From: an uncultured Bacteroidota bacterium
Lineage (GTDB): Bacteria; Bacteroidota; Bacteroidia; Chitinophagales; Chitinophagaceae
Reading direction: 5' to 3'
DNA length: 44,377 nt
Assembly (NCBI GenBank): GCA_903905065.1
Contig: CAIVEW010000077.1
Span: forward strand, 1-44,377
Below the pieces are notes generated by a model. It had not been told where the DNA came from. It ran no database searches and was given only the letters and a program-made list of their open reading frames with translations. The stretch's first letter is position 1. Each line of letters begins with the position of its first letter. The translations under genes were made by a program, and so were the position numbers. This document shows positions 8,026 to 18,022 of the stretch, piece by piece.

Positions 8026-11000
8026 ATGAAAAAAAATTACTCCTTACTCCTATTGACAATTAGCCTGTTTTGCAGCCTGTTTTGCAAAGCCCAGTCGGGA
8101 AATATTTATACGATGGCTGGCACAGGTGTAGCTGGTTTTGCTGGCGATGGTGCCTTGGCAACAGCGGCGAAGCTAAATGACCCTACCGATGTATTTAAAG
8201 ATGCTGCAGGCAATTACTATATTGCCGACCGTAACAACCATCGGGTGCGGAAGATAAACACTGCCGGCATCATTTCTACCATTGCCGGAACTGGCACCGC
8301 AGGATATTCCGGTGATGGCGGTTTAGCTACGCTGGCAAAACTGGACCATCCCAATGGAGTGGCCGTGGATGCAACTGGCAATATTTACATTGCCGATGAA
8401 AGTAATAATGTGATACGTATGATCAATACTGCCGGTATCATATCCACTGTTGCCGGAACCGGGGCTGCAGGATTCTCGGGAGACGGCGGGGTGGCTACCA
8501 GCGCCAGGTTGAATGACCCCCAGGCAGTTGCCAAAGACCTCTCGGGCAATATCTACATTGCTGATAATAACAACAGTCGCGTGCGCATGATCAATCCTTC
8601 CGGGATCATTTCAACCATTGCTGGTGGTACCGGACCTGCGTTCACTGTTGACGGTGTTCCGGCGACTTCTGTCAGCCTGTGCAATATTCACGATGTATCC
8701 GTGGATAATGCTGGGAATATATATTTTACCAACCAGGGATGCTGGCACTTTTTAAGGATAACCGGTGGCTTATTATATGACGAAGCCGGCGCTGTCGCCG
8801 CCTCCTATACCGGAGATTGCGGGCCCGCAGATTCTGCCGATGTTCAGTCACCTTATGGTATTTATCCCGATAATCTTGGAAATGTATACTTATGCCCGCG
8901 TGGTAACAAACGAGTAAGAAAAGTAAACACTGCGAATTACATAACAACAGTTGCCGGTACCGGCGTAACGGGATATAGTGGCGACGGCGGCCCGGCATTG
9001 AGCGCCACCGTATCGTCTACTATTTACGGGGTCTATGCTGATCTTTCTGGAGATGTTTATTTTGCAGATGCGGGTAACAATGTGATCCGTTATTTCCATT
9101 CCTCGAGCACGGATACCGTACCTGTTGCCGTATGCTTTGGCGCTGCAGATACGCTGCGTGACTCCTCCTCTTACGGGGCATGGGTAAGTAGTAATACGGG
9201 GGTCGCAACAGTCGGTTCGATCTCCGGTATTATCACCGGCATTTCATCAGGTACTGCGCTTATATCATTTACAAATGCGGCATGTCCGCAAAACTTCATC
9301 GTAACCATATCGCTCGCAAACGTTGCCGGTGCAGAGATATGCCAGGGAGCCACGGCAATATTGACCGACTCGACCGCCGGCGGAACCTGGAGCAGCGGCG
9401 ATGACTTGATTGCCACAATTGGGTCGGGAACCGGAATGGTAACGGGTGTCAGTACAGGTATTGATCCCATAACATATATTATGCCCTCAGGCTGTACCGC
9501 TACCGGTAACGTAACTGTAGATGTGACGCCTGGGCCCATCTCGGGAAGTACATCCGTCTGTGCCGGGTCTACGATAACACTTAGCGATGCCGTAGGTGGG
9601 GTTTCCTGGAGCAGCAGTAATGTCGCAGTAGCCACTATAGGAACAGATGGAACGGTCACTGGCGTGGCCGCAGGCACCACAACCATAACCTGCTTTGTGG
9701 TGTCGTGTTACACTACTTTGATAATAACCGTAAACCCGCTGCCGAATGCAGGTGCGATAACGGGCACACTCACGGTTTGCCCTGCCGCTACAACACCGCT
9801 AACCGACGCCACCGGCGATGCAGGAGGGGTTTGGAGCAGCGTTACAACTACCGTGGCTACTATAGATGCCACTGGTCTTGTCTCCGGTGTAGCGACGGGG
9901 ACGTCGACTGTTTCCTATACGGTTACAAATGGCTGCGGAACAGCAGCAGCAACTGTAGTTGTTACCGTAGACCCGCTTCCGGATGCAGGCGCTATCACAG
10001 GTATACTTACTGTTTGTCCCGGTGCAACAACGCCGCTTTCTGACGCCACGGGCGATGCCGGCGGCGTGTGGAGCAGCGTCACCACAACAGTGGCCACGAT
10101 CAGCGCTACGGGAATCGTTTCTGGAGTGGCTTCCGGTACGTCAGTGATATCCTACACTGTGACCAACTTCTGCGGCGCTTCCGCCGCAACGGCGATAGTT
10201 ACCGTTAATCCATCGCCTAACACCGGCGCTATTACCGGGGTGCTGACTGTTTGCCCTGGCGCAACAACGCAGCTTACAGATGCTACCGGAGATGCCGGCG
10301 GCACATGGAGCAGTGTTACAACTACGGTGGCAACGATCAGCTCCACAGGGTTGGTTAGTGGTATTGCACTTGGTACTTCAATAATTTCTTACACAGTTAC
10401 TAATAGTTGCGGAACGGCCGCTGCCACTGCCGTTGTTACCGTTAATGCATTACCGAATGCCGGAGCTGTTAATGGCACGCTCACGGTTTGCCCTGCGGCA
10501 ACCACACCGTTAAGCGATCCCACCGGTGATGCTGGTGGCGTGTGGAGCAGCGTAACAACTACTGTGGCAACGATTAGTGCCACGGGATTGGTGTCAGGTG
10601 TTGCTACAGGTACATCTCTGATATCCTATACGGTTACCAATAGTTGCGGCACAGCTGCGGCTACTGCAATAGTTACCGTAAATCCATTGCCCGATGCAGG
10701 AGCGGTGACAGGTACCTTTACAGTTTGTCCGGGTGCAACCACAACGGTAAGCGATGCTACTGGCGATCCGGGTGGTGTATGGAGCAGCGTAACAACGACC
10801 ATTGCGACGATCAGCTCTGCCGGCGTTGTGACGGGTGTTGCTACCGGCACTACCATTATATCTTATACCGTAACGAACAGTTGCGGCACTGCAGCAGCGA
10901 CCGCGATAGTTACGGTGAATCCTGAGCCTAACGCTGGCGCAATTACCGGAACACTGACGGTTTGCCCGGGCAGTACTACGCCGCTGGCGGATGCTACCGG

Positions 11001-13548
11001 TGACGCGGGTGGCACATGGAGCAGTGTTACAACTACCGTTGCTACCATTGACGCCACAGGACTCGTAACCGGCGTGGCCACGGGTACTTCGATCATATCT
11101 TATACGGTCACTAATAGTTGTGGCACTGCAGCGGCAACCGCAATAGTTACCGTTAACCTCGTGCCTAATGCGGGCGCTATAACAGGTGTGCTCACTGTTT
11201 GCCCCGGTGCAACCACACCGCTCACTGACGCTACCGGTGATGCAGGTGGCACATGGAGCAGTGTAACAACCACTGTAGCTACCGTTAGCGCCACTGGTGT
11301 GGTGACCGGTGTTGCCCAGGGGACCTCAACAATATCCTACTTGGTAACCAACGTCTGCAGCACTGCCGTTGCAACGGCCATTGTGACCGTTAATCCTTTG
11401 CCCAACGCGGGAGCAATAACCGGTACATTCACGGTTTGCCCTGGTGCTACAACTAACCTGACCGACCTCACCGGCGATACAGGCGGCACCTGGAGCAGTA
11501 GTGCTATTATTATTGCTACGGTAGGCAGTACGGGTGTAGTTACAGGTGTGCTTGCCGGCACATCAAGAATATCTTACAAAGTCACCAATAGCTGCGGAAC
11601 AGCTTCAGCTACTGCTGTGGTCACGGTTAATGCTTTTCCAAATGCCGGTTTTATACTTGGTACGCTGACCGTTTGCCCTGGTTCTACTACATCTTTGAGT
11701 GATGCCTTTGGCACCGCCGGTGGTACCTGGAGCAGCGTTACGACCACTGTTGCCACGGTTGCTGCCACCGGAATAGTGACCGGTGTTGCTTCGGGCACCA
11801 GTACTATATCTTATACCGTTACAAACGTCTGCGGCACCAGGGCCGCTACTGCCGTTGTGACTGTAAATGCTGCTCCCACTCCGGTTATCACGCCGCTCGG
11901 CGATACCACCTTCTGCCCCGGTAGTTTTGTGGTGCTCACCGCTAATCCCGGTGCCGGGCTCTCGTATCAGTGGTATGTTGGCGGAGTAGCCATTTCAGGT
12001 GCGCTTTCTTCCGAGTATATTGCAGCCACAGGTGGTAGCTACCAGGTATCGGAGACGCTTTCTGCAGACGGCTGTGCGGCTACTTCTATACCTATGCTGG
12101 TCACTGTTGATAATCCTGTTGCGACAATAAGCACCACCGGTGGCATTACCACTATGTGTGCCGGCTCATCCATCACCCTCAACGCCAACATTGGTATTGG
12201 CTTCACCTATCAATGGCTGCTGGGCGGCATAGCCATCCCGGGTGCTGTGGCTAGCTCCTATGCTACAACGCTGGCCGGCGACTACTCTGTTATCGTTACG
12301 AATAGTACAGGCTGCTCTGCCACGTCTGCTGTTATTACATTGTCCATCAACCCTTCTCCTACAGCCAATATCGTTCTGTCGGGCCCCATCACCTTCTGCC
12401 AGGGAGGCAGCGTGATGATGACTACTGACTATGCCGCCGACAACACCTACCAATGGTACAATGCCGCTGGGGCTATTCCCGGAGCCAATGGCCTGTCTTA
12501 TACGGCTACTACAACCGGTGGTTACTATGTAATCGTCACCAACGGGTTTGGCTGCAGCGCTACTTCTGTAACTACCAACGTGGTCGCCAACCCGTTGCCG
12601 AACGTGGCGATCACCAAAAGTGGCCCTGCTATCTTCTGTGCGGGCGGTAGTATTACCCTCAGCGTTGTTACTGGCGGCTATGCTTACCAATGGTTCGTCG
12701 ACGGCTCGCCTATCGCTGGCGCTACCAACGTATCTTTCCTTGCGACAACCGGTGGCGGATACCGCGTGGAAGTTACCGATCTCACCACCGGTTGCAAAGA
12801 TGAAACACATGCCGACACGGTAATCACTGTTGTAGGAACCCCGGTTATTATCCCCATCACATCGGCTTCTTTTTGCTGGGGTAGCAGTTCTCTGTTATCT
12901 ACCAGTGTCTCCGGTGCAACAGGTACAGTAATATACCAGTGGTACTTCAACGGTGCAATAATACCCGGAGCCACAGGAGCCATCTACAATGCCACTATTT
13001 CGGGAAACTATAGTTGCCAGATAACCATTCCGGGCAGCTGCACGGCCACTACGGTAGATCTTCCGGTTACCGAATTTCCGTTGCCGGATCCTGTTGTTTA
13101 TTTTAACGGCGCCATATTCTATACAAGCACCTATTATGTTACCTACCAGTGGTATAAGAATATGTCAATGATACCTGGCGCTACGACCTCCAGTACGCTG
13201 TCCACGGGTGCTGGTGATTACAAGGTTGCGGTTACTGATACCAATGGCTGCCAGTCATTTTCGGATGCTTATATTTATACGGGTGCCGGTAGCACCGGCG
13301 TGAAAAATATATCGAAGGGTGGGGTAGAGATATTCCCTAACCCGGCGGCTGATGAACTTACGATAAGCATGGATATGGGAGCGTATGGCGACTTTACTGT
13401 CACCAATAACCTTGGCCAGCAATTGATGCAGCAAAAGATAATGAGTGCCCAAACCAAAGTGGACCTTGTAAATCTGCCCGCTGGAGTATATTATATTACC
13501 TTCATAGGCGACAGCGGAACAGAAGTGAAGAAGTTTGTGAAACTCTAA
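8026..13548 (+). CDS. Giant secreted NHL/Ig-like repeat protein with T9SS sorting domain
   Basis: A surface or secreted protein of 1840 residues, probably involved in adhesion or matrix formation. A signal peptide (MKKNYSLLLLTISLFCS, cleaved around CKAQS) decides the start over an ATG ten codons upstream. Residues about 25-370 hold five to six NHL repeats, a beta-propeller, with recurring words such as AGTGTAGYSGDGG and GNIYIADNNN. Three diverged BIG2-like units follow, then nine 79-residue Ig-like units (571-1281) with CPGATT, GGTWSSVTTTVAT and ISYTVTNSCGTAAAT. Six further Ig-like units carry YQW and a GxYxVxVT pattern. The C-terminus (about 1765-1840) is a type A T9SS sorting domain, VEIFPNPAADE to VKKFVKL. 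No enzymatic domain is seen; adhesion is inferred from architecture only. Confidence 0.9.
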   Translation: MKKNYSLLLLTISLFCSLFCKAQSGNIYTMAGTGVAGFAGDGALATAAKLNDPTDVFKDAAGNYYIADRNNHRVRKINTAGIISTIAGTGTAGYSGDGGLATLAKLDHPNGVAVDATGNIYIADESNNVIRMINTAGIISTVAGTGAAGFSGDGGVATSARLNDPQAVAKDLSGNIYIADNNNSRVRMINPSGIISTIAGGTGPAFTVDGVPATSVSLCNIHDVSVDNAGNIYFTNQGCWHFLRITGGLLYDEAGAVAASYTGDCGPADSADVQSPYGIYPDNLGNVYLCPRGNKRVRKVNTANYITTVAGTGVTGYSGDGGPALSATVSSTIYGVYADLSGDVYFADAGNNVIRYFHSSSTDTVPVAVCFGAADTLRDSSSYGAWVSSNTGVATVGSISGIITGISSGTALISFTNAACPQNFIVTISLANVAGAEICQGATAILTDSTAGGTWSSGDDLIATIGSGTGMVTGVSTGIDPITYIMPSGCTATGNVTVDVTPGPISGSTSVCAGSTITLSDAVGGVSWSSSNVAVATIGTDGTVTGVAAGTTTITCFVVSCYTTLIITVNPLPNAGAITGTLTVCPAATTPLTDATGDAGGVWSSVTTTVATIDATGLVSGVATGTSTVSYTVTNGCGTAAATVVVTVDPLPDAGAITGILTVCPGATTPLSDATGDAGGVWSSVTTTVATISATGIVSGVASGTSVISYTVTNFCGASAATAIVTVNPSPNTGAITGVLTVCPGATTQLTDATGDAGGTWSSVTTTVATISSTGLVSGIALGTSIISYTVTNSCGTAAATAVVTVNALPNAGAVNGTLTVCPAATTPLSDPTGDAGGVWSSVTTTVATISATGLVSGVATGTSLISYTVTNSCGTAAATAIVTVNPLPDAGAVTGTFTVCPGATTTVSDATGDPGGVWSSVTTTIATISSAGVVTGVATGTTIISYTVTNSCGTAAATAIVTVNPEPNAGAITGTLTVCPGSTTPLADATGDAGGTWSSVTTTVATIDATGLVTGVATGTSIISYTVTNSCGTAAATAIVTVNLVPNAGAITGVLTVCPGATTPLTDATGDAGGTWSSVTTTVATVSATGVVTGVAQGTSTISYLVTNVCSTAVATAIVTVNPLPNAGAITGTFTVCPGATTNLTDLTGDTGGTWSSSAIIIATVGSTGVVTGVLAGTSRISYKVTNSCGTASATAVVTVNAFPNAGFILGTLTVCPGSTTSLSDAFGTAGGTWSSVTTTVATVAATGIVTGVASGTSTISYTVTNVCGTRAATAVVTVNAAPTPVITPLGDTTFCPGSFVVLTANPGAGLSYQWYVGGVAISGALSSEYIAATGGSYQVSETLSADGCAATSIPMLVTVDNPVATISTTGGITTMCAGSSITLNANIGIGFTYQWLLGGIAIPGAVASSYATTLAGDYSVIVTNSTGCSATSAVITLSINPSPTANIVLSGPITFCQGGSVMMTTDYAADNTYQWYNAAGAIPGANGLSYTATTTGGYYVIVTNGFGCSATSVTTNVVANPLPNVAITKSGPAIFCAGGSITLSVVTGGYAYQWFVDGSPIAGATNVSFLATTGGGYRVEVTDLTTGCKDETHADTVITVVGTPVIIPITSASFCWGSSSLLSTSVSGATGTVIYQWYFNGAIIPGATGAIYNATISGNYSCQITIPGSCTATTVDLPVTEFPLPDPVVYFNGAIFYTSTYYVTYQWYKNMSMIPGATTSSTLSTGAGDYKVAVTDTNGCQSFSDAYIYTGAGSTGVKNISKGGVEIFPNPAADELTISMDMGAYGDFTVTNNLGQQLMQQKIMSAQTKVDLVNLPAGVYYITFIGDSGTEVKKFVKL
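9736..11868 (+). repeat. Nine tandem 237-bp repeats inside the giant protein gene
   Basis: Nine in-frame units of exactly 237 bp (79 codons) run without gaps. Each begins at the codons for a motif like PLPNAGAITG and ends in TAAATAIVTVN. Units differ at scattered positions, mostly synonymous or conservative, and the words DATGDAGG and SSVTTTVAT recur almost unchanged. Constant unit length points to expansion by unequal recombination. Confidence 0.9.
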
Positions 13549-13692
13549 ATCCAGATAATTGGCCGGTCAGATTCATGTACAATCGGGAGATTTGCCTCTG
13601 CCGTAATAGCAGTAGGAAGTTAGCTGAGATTGACCACTGGAGCCCAGGATGAATTTGGAAGCCAGGCTACTTAAGGGGGTGTGGTACATACA

Positions 13693-13718
13693 AAAGCCTC
13701 CGTTTTCACAGAGGCTTT
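13693..13718. terminator. Bidirectional terminator-like hairpin
   Basis: AAAGCCTC (13693-13700) and GAGGCTTT (13711-13718) form an 8-bp stem with a 10-nt loop. It lies between the convergent giant protein gene and the leftward small membrane protein gene, with short T runs on both sides. Confidence 0.55.
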
Positions 13719-13800
13719 GTCGGTGCTGCAAGCCTGGTAATTGCTTACCCGTTGCAGCCCGAGGTTTGGCACCGGAACAAAGATACGATAATTTCTGCCA

Positions 13801-14142
13801 TCAGGCCCGGGGGCGTATCAATGCTCCCGCCCATGCGCTCAGCCCGCCAATCAGCCCGCCTACAAATGCGGTTACGCAAATAAACATGCCATAGTTAGGC
13901 AGATGAAACAGCATTGCCATTTTTGCGGAGAGAATGTGGTCATTTGCGCTGTCATGAATAAGCGCAGCTACGAGCCAGAATAAGGCGACACCTGAAAAGC
14001 CTGCAAGGAAAGCCTTTCCCGCCTTCTGTTCTATAAATAACGACACGAGAAAGGATACTACCGCGATGGTCCACCAAGGCATGAAAATCTCCGCCCCTGC
14101 CGACACTAATGCTATCAATATGACTGAGAATAGAAACTTCAC
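13801..14142 (-). CDS. Small membrane protein, unknown function
   Basis: A 113-residue, strongly hydrophobic protein with about four predicted membrane segments: residues 2-22, 24-38, 45-63 and roughly 82-108, the last glycine-rich (FVGGLIGGLSAWAGALI). I recognise no family. Its start lies 17 bp after the stop of the penicillin-acylase-type gene in the same direction, so the two are likely cotranscribed, with this protein second. Confidence 0.65.
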   Translation of the reverse strand: MKFLFSVILIALVSAGAEIFMPWWTIAVVSFLVSLFIEQKAGKAFLAGFSGVALFWLVAALIHDSANDHILSAKMAMLFHLPNYGMFICVTAFVGGLIGGLSAWAGALIRPRA

Positions 14143-14159
14143 TTTTCGGCTTTTTAATT

Positions 14160-16646
14160 TTAACTATTGACTTTTGCATTTATATGCCACACATACTTAA
14201 CAACGCTATCACTCTGCTTATCACTGTTCGGGAAGAATTCCAGTTTATTGTACTTGCCATCTACCCATTGCTGCAAAAAATCTGCATAGTATTTACTGCC
14301 GGGGTTACCCGATTGCCCACCAGGGTATATGCCAAAAGCCTCTATCTTCTTGCCCATCTGCACGATCATGCGCCACGATGGTCCATGGTCGCCCTTGGCT
14401 GCATTAATCGTATTTCCCCACCCACCTATTTTTAAATGATCGTAGCTGAATGCAGGGAGCTTCGCGAGATGGGTCACTGAGGTGTTTTTTACCATGTACC
14501 ATGCTGCTCCACTGACATTCTTCATTTTGTTGACACTGTCTATCGCTTCCTTAAAACTTGTAGAAATTGCACTAAATAACATAACGTCGATATCCATCTT
14601 TTCACTTCCCGAATTACTTGATATCCAAACATTTTCGGGGGTATGTTGTTGCATACATTGCATGGTACGTTCCTGTAACGGTAATAGGTCATTTGGCACC
14701 TTACCAAAAGTATTTTGCCACATATCTCTATAAAATAAACTCCACCACACCTGAAATACAGTAGCCGCCTCACTTTCTGCGTTCAAATGACAGTCCCAAT
14801 TTCTCAATAGCCCGATGTACTTCCTGGTATCACCGGTGGCGGTATCCTGCAAACAGGCCAACATTTTGGTTAAGCATCCAGCGGCTAGTTCAGAATAAGT
14901 ATCATTCTGCATGGTCTTCATGTCCTCAACAGTTGCCTTCTGCATACCGGTCAGCAAATGGTTTATGCGCCACGCCCTCAGGTTCACCCAGCCACTGTTT
15001 GTATAATTGTACGGGTAAGTACTGTCGGTTGTAACCTGGTTAGCAGATGCGACGTACCCCTGCGCAGGATTCAGCACGTGTGGGTTTTCCCGCATCGGTA
15101 TCAGTTGCCCCCACAGGGTTGCGCTGTCGCTTCCATTCATCACAAACCTGCCCTGGTCTTTCCATTGGTTCACGAACTGGCCCTGGCCCCATAGAGCTAT
15201 GTTACCAGCGCGGTCTGCATAGGCCATATTCTGTGCCGGACACTGAAAATTGAGAATGGCGTCTACAAACTGGTTGTAATTATGCGCCCTGTTCAGCAGG
15301 TATACAGCCAGCATTTCGTTTGTAGCCCTGTGCCCCATCCAGCACATAGCCAGCGGCTTTCTCAAGCCTCCATCTTTGGCATTTTGGGCTTCATAAGTTA
15401 CCGGGCCATGGATAGTATAGTCTATGGAATCTACTGCATCTGGCTGGCCTTTTACTTTGATCACTTCAACCCGCTTATGGAAATCCAATTGTTTGCCGGC
15501 GAACCAGTATTTGTTCTTGTTGTCGGCCACCGGCTTTATCAGGTAAAAGTCCTTCACATCGCGGTAGTTGTTTGTCAGGCCCCAGGTAAGGCTGTCGTTG
15601 AAACCAATAATAACACCTGGAGCACCGGGCAGTGATGCACCATACACATTTATGTTTGGCGCTTGCAGTTGTACTTCATACCAGAGAGAGGGTAAGTTGA
15701 GACCAAGGTGCGGGTCATTGCAAAGAATAGCGGCACCGCTGGCCGTTTTGCTTCCGCTAATGGCCCAGTTGTTACTGCCCTTACCATCTTCTTTCTTTTC
15801 TCCATGCCTACCGGCAGGCAGGCCAAAGTCCGCGGCATCAAAATGAGGGAATGCGATGCTATCTGGCGGCGCTGTGGGCACTGTTAGTGAAGGTTTATCA
15901 AAAGCAGTTCCCGCAGGTATCGCAGGTGTAGCGCCCATAATTCTTTCGGGGTAAAGCAGATCAAATTCTTCCTTTGGCAGCCTGTCGCGCAGATAGGTAA
16001 GCGCCAGGTCATCGGTGCCGCCGGTCAGGTCATCTGCCATGTATTTCATCAGCAGGGCAGTTCTTAAATTGGTCCATTTTTCGGGCGCGAAACCAATGAT
16101 CTTGTATTCGATAGGGTAATCTTTGAAAGAGAGCGATGCTATATATTGGTTGATACCTTCCGTATATGCATCCATCATCGCCTTGGTGCGCGGCTCGGCT
16201 TCCATAACCCTCAGCGAATTCTCTGCACCATACACCATACCCTTCCTACGCTGCTTCCTGTCATATTCCAGCGCCTTTCCACCCACTACTTCACTCACCC
16301 GCCCGCCGGCAGCTCTCGTTTCCATATCCATTTGCCATAGCCGGAAACTGGCATGTATGTATCCTTCCAGCAAATAAAGGTCATGGTCGTTATCGGCGTG
16401 AATGTGTGGCACCAGGCGCTTGTCATACCAGACCGTTGCATTATTGGTAACAGGAAGTTTCAGATCAGCGGAGAAATTCCTGTTCACTGGCTCGGCATTA
16501 GCCCAGCACCCATTCACTGGGTCCAGCAGGCGGCCTATGGCAGGCACACCCGGCTTAGGCGACTTGTCCAGCAGGAAAACCAGGATAGTGACAACTACCA
16601 ATAAAACCCATCCCCAAATGGAACTTTTGCCCTTATTGTTTTGCAT
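14160..16646 (-). CDS. Penicillin acylase family hydrolase
   Basis: An Ntn-hydrolase of the penicillin amidase (S45) family, 828 residues, predicted to hydrolyse amide bonds in the periplasm; substrates in this family include beta-lactams, acyl-homoserine lactones and N-acyl amino acids. An N-terminal membrane anchor spans residues 9-27. The alpha part carries HIHADNDHDLYLLEGY and RLWQMDMETRAAGG. The predicted autocleavage site is KG|SNNW, with Ser291 becoming the nucleophile of the beta chain, followed by LCNDPHLGLNLPSLWYE and GASLPGAPGVIIGFN. The spacer before Ser291 contains LPAGRHG, encoded by a dispersed palindromic repeat. The precise substrate is not predictable. Confidence 0.9.
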   Translation of the reverse strand: MQNNKGKSSIWGWVLLVVVTILVFLLDKSPKPGVPAIGRLLDPVNGCWANAEPVNRNFSADLKLPVTNNATVWYDKRLVPHIHADNDHDLYLLEGYIHASFRLWQMDMETRAAGGRVSEVVGGKALEYDRKQRRKGMVYGAENSLRVMEAEPRTKAMMDAYTEGINQYIASLSFKDYPIEYKIIGFAPEKWTNLRTALLMKYMADDLTGGTDDLALTYLRDRLPKEEFDLLYPERIMGATPAIPAGTAFDKPSLTVPTAPPDSIAFPHFDAADFGLPAGRHGEKKEDGKGSNNWAISGSKTASGAAILCNDPHLGLNLPSLWYEVQLQAPNINVYGASLPGAPGVIIGFNDSLTWGLTNNYRDVKDFYLIKPVADNKNKYWFAGKQLDFHKRVEVIKVKGQPDAVDSIDYTIHGPVTYEAQNAKDGGLRKPLAMCWMGHRATNEMLAVYLLNRAHNYNQFVDAILNFQCPAQNMAYADRAGNIALWGQGQFVNQWKDQGRFVMNGSDSATLWGQLIPMRENPHVLNPAQGYVASANQVTTDSTYPYNYTNSGWVNLRAWRINHLLTGMQKATVEDMKTMQNDTYSELAAGCLTKMLACLQDTATGDTRKYIGLLRNWDCHLNAESEAATVFQVWWSLFYRDMWQNTFGKVPNDLLPLQERTMQCMQQHTPENVWISSNSGSEKMDIDVMLFSAISTSFKEAIDSVNKMKNVSGAAWYMVKNTSVTHLAKLPAFSYDHLKIGGWGNTINAAKGDHGPSWRMIVQMGKKIEAFGIYPGGQSGNPGSKYYADFLQQWVDGKYNKLEFFPNSDKQSDSVVKYVWHINAKVNS
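15806..15823. repeat. CCTGCC/GGCAGG palindromic repeat, copy 2 (inside a gene)
   Basis: GCCTACCGGCAGGCAGGC lies inside the penicillin-acylase gene and is read in frame as residues 275-281 (LPAGR core). It is the same palindrome family as the intergenic copies at 4402, 33512, 42905, 43028 and 43763. Confidence 0.75.
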
Positions 16647-16753
16647 TTATAGTTTTTGGGTTACATAAATGTATTAAAAAAGAACCTCCTTTTCTACACT
16701 AAAATATAATTTCGATCCACTCAATTTGCCGTCAAGGGTAAAGCCTAAAAAAG

Positions 16754-16777
16754 AAAAACCTCACAAGGAGGTTTTTT
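16754..16777 (-). terminator. Rho-independent terminator after the C1 peptidase gene
   Basis: AAAAACCTC (16754-16762) pairs with GAGGTTTTT (16768-16776) around a 5-nt loop. On the minus strand the stem ends in a T run, 25 bp past the peptidase stop codon. Confidence 0.7.
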
Positions 16778-16801
16778 CTAAAAGATATTACGGGAAGGTT
16801 T

Positions 16802-18022
16802 CTAGAAATTCATTTTAGTTCTCAGTGTGTTCGGCACCCCGTTTTTGTGCAGCAAAATAGCCGTGGTCTTGTAACGCACATAGGCACGAGATACGTAGAT
16901 GTAACCCTTGTAATCGTTCTTGTCGCCCCAGGAGTTCTTTACTTTGTAATATTTGCGGCCATTTTGATCTTCTGCCATACCTACTATATGCATACCGTGG
17001 TCATCGGTCGTCTCATAGTTATCAAATGCACGTTGGCGCATTTCCGGCGTTATGGTACGCTCGTCCTTAGGTCCGTCGAACATGTACTTCTTTTCAGAGT
17101 CGTCCATGTCTTCATAGTCCTTCTCCGGCACGTAGGCCACCCCATTTTTCCAGCTGAAATATTTCTCGCTTACATCTGCAGCCCATGCCACCGTAAAGCC
17201 TTTGTTCAGGGCATTATCAATGATGTCGGTAAGGTCTTCCATCTGCACATTATAAACTTTTTGGAAAGCCCAGTTATCCGGCACTAACAACATTGCCTTT
17301 TTGTAATAAGGATCTGTTGTAAGTGATCCCAATTCCACATAGTCTTCGGGATGGATGCCCACGCGCTGCTCCGCAAAAGACTTCGGGGTATACCAGTGGT
17401 TATCATATTTGAATTTGCCGGGTATCTCACCAAGGTATGAATTCAGCACATCCTCATATGCCTTCTTCCACGATGGAGTGAGCTTGCCATTTGGGTTAGA
17501 CACCACCGCTTCCAGCATAGACTTGAGGATGGCCATCATCTCTGCAAACTTGTTCTTAGTAGTACCATATTGAAGGCCGGTGTAAACCTCCTGCGGCACT
17601 GCACCATACTTTGCATACATATTGATCACATCATGGCACTCGCCGCCATCGCCCCAGGCAACAGCTCCATGCATACGTACAAAAGCATCAGCCTTCTCCA
17701 GGTAAACACAATGCGCGCTGAAGATCGGTGACAGCTCGATAGGCTCTTTGCCCATACGCATCATCTCGCTTTCCAGGAATGAATTTGTGGAATAGCTCCA
17801 GCAGGTACCGGAACTGGCCTGGTTTCTCACGCCGGTATGCTCCAGGTCTATGATCGTATTGAATTCATATTTTTTCTTGTCCTTTTCCTCTTCTTTTTTA
17901 TTGGTCGGGGCGTTAGGAGTAGTTACGTAGCTATGGTTTGACTCTATCTTTTTGATCAGCTCATCCTGCGCGTTAACCAACACGGGAGACAGAACTAAAG
18001 CCAGTACGATAAATTTCTTCAT
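16802..18022 (-). CDS. Secreted C1-family (bleomycin hydrolase/PepC-like) cysteine peptidase
   Basis: A papain-fold aminopeptidase of the C1B group, 406 residues. The oxyanion Gln68 and nucleophile Cys74 lie in VRNQASSGTCWSYS, the catalytic His is H342 in DDHGMHIVG, and Asn363 is in KNSWGD. The long insertion between Cys and His is typical of bleomycin hydrolase and PepC. Unlike classic cytosolic PepC, it has a clear signal peptide (MKKFIVLALVLSPVLVNAQ) followed by a Lys/Glu-rich stretch (residues 42-51), so it should act in the periplasm or outside. It is monocistronic, with a terminator downstream. Confidence 0.9.
   Translation of the reverse strand: MKKFIVLALVLSPVLVNAQDELIKKIESNHSYVTTPNAPTNKKEEEKDKKKYEFNTIIDLEHTGVRNQASSGTCWSYSTNSFLESEMMRMGKEPIELSPIFSAHCVYLEKADAFVRMHGAVAWGDGGECHDVINMYAKYGAVPQEVYTGLQYGTTKNKFAEMMAILKSMLEAVVSNPNGKLTPSWKKAYEDVLNSYLGEIPGKFKYDNHWYTPKSFAEQRVGIHPEDYVELGSLTTDPYYKKAMLLVPDNWAFQKVYNVQMEDLTDIIDNALNKGFTVAWAADVSEKYFSWKNGVAYVPEKDYEDMDDSEKKYMFDGPKDERTITPEMRQRAFDNYETTDDHGMHIVGMAEDQNGRKYYKVKNSWGDKNDYKGYIYVSRAYVRYKTTAILLHKNGVPNTLRTKMNF

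Noticed and set aside
9915-11798. A ladder of regularly spaced leftward open frames of about 64-77 codons
   Set aside because: They are shadows of the 237-bp repeats of the giant protein gene on the other strand, with no start signals or family features.
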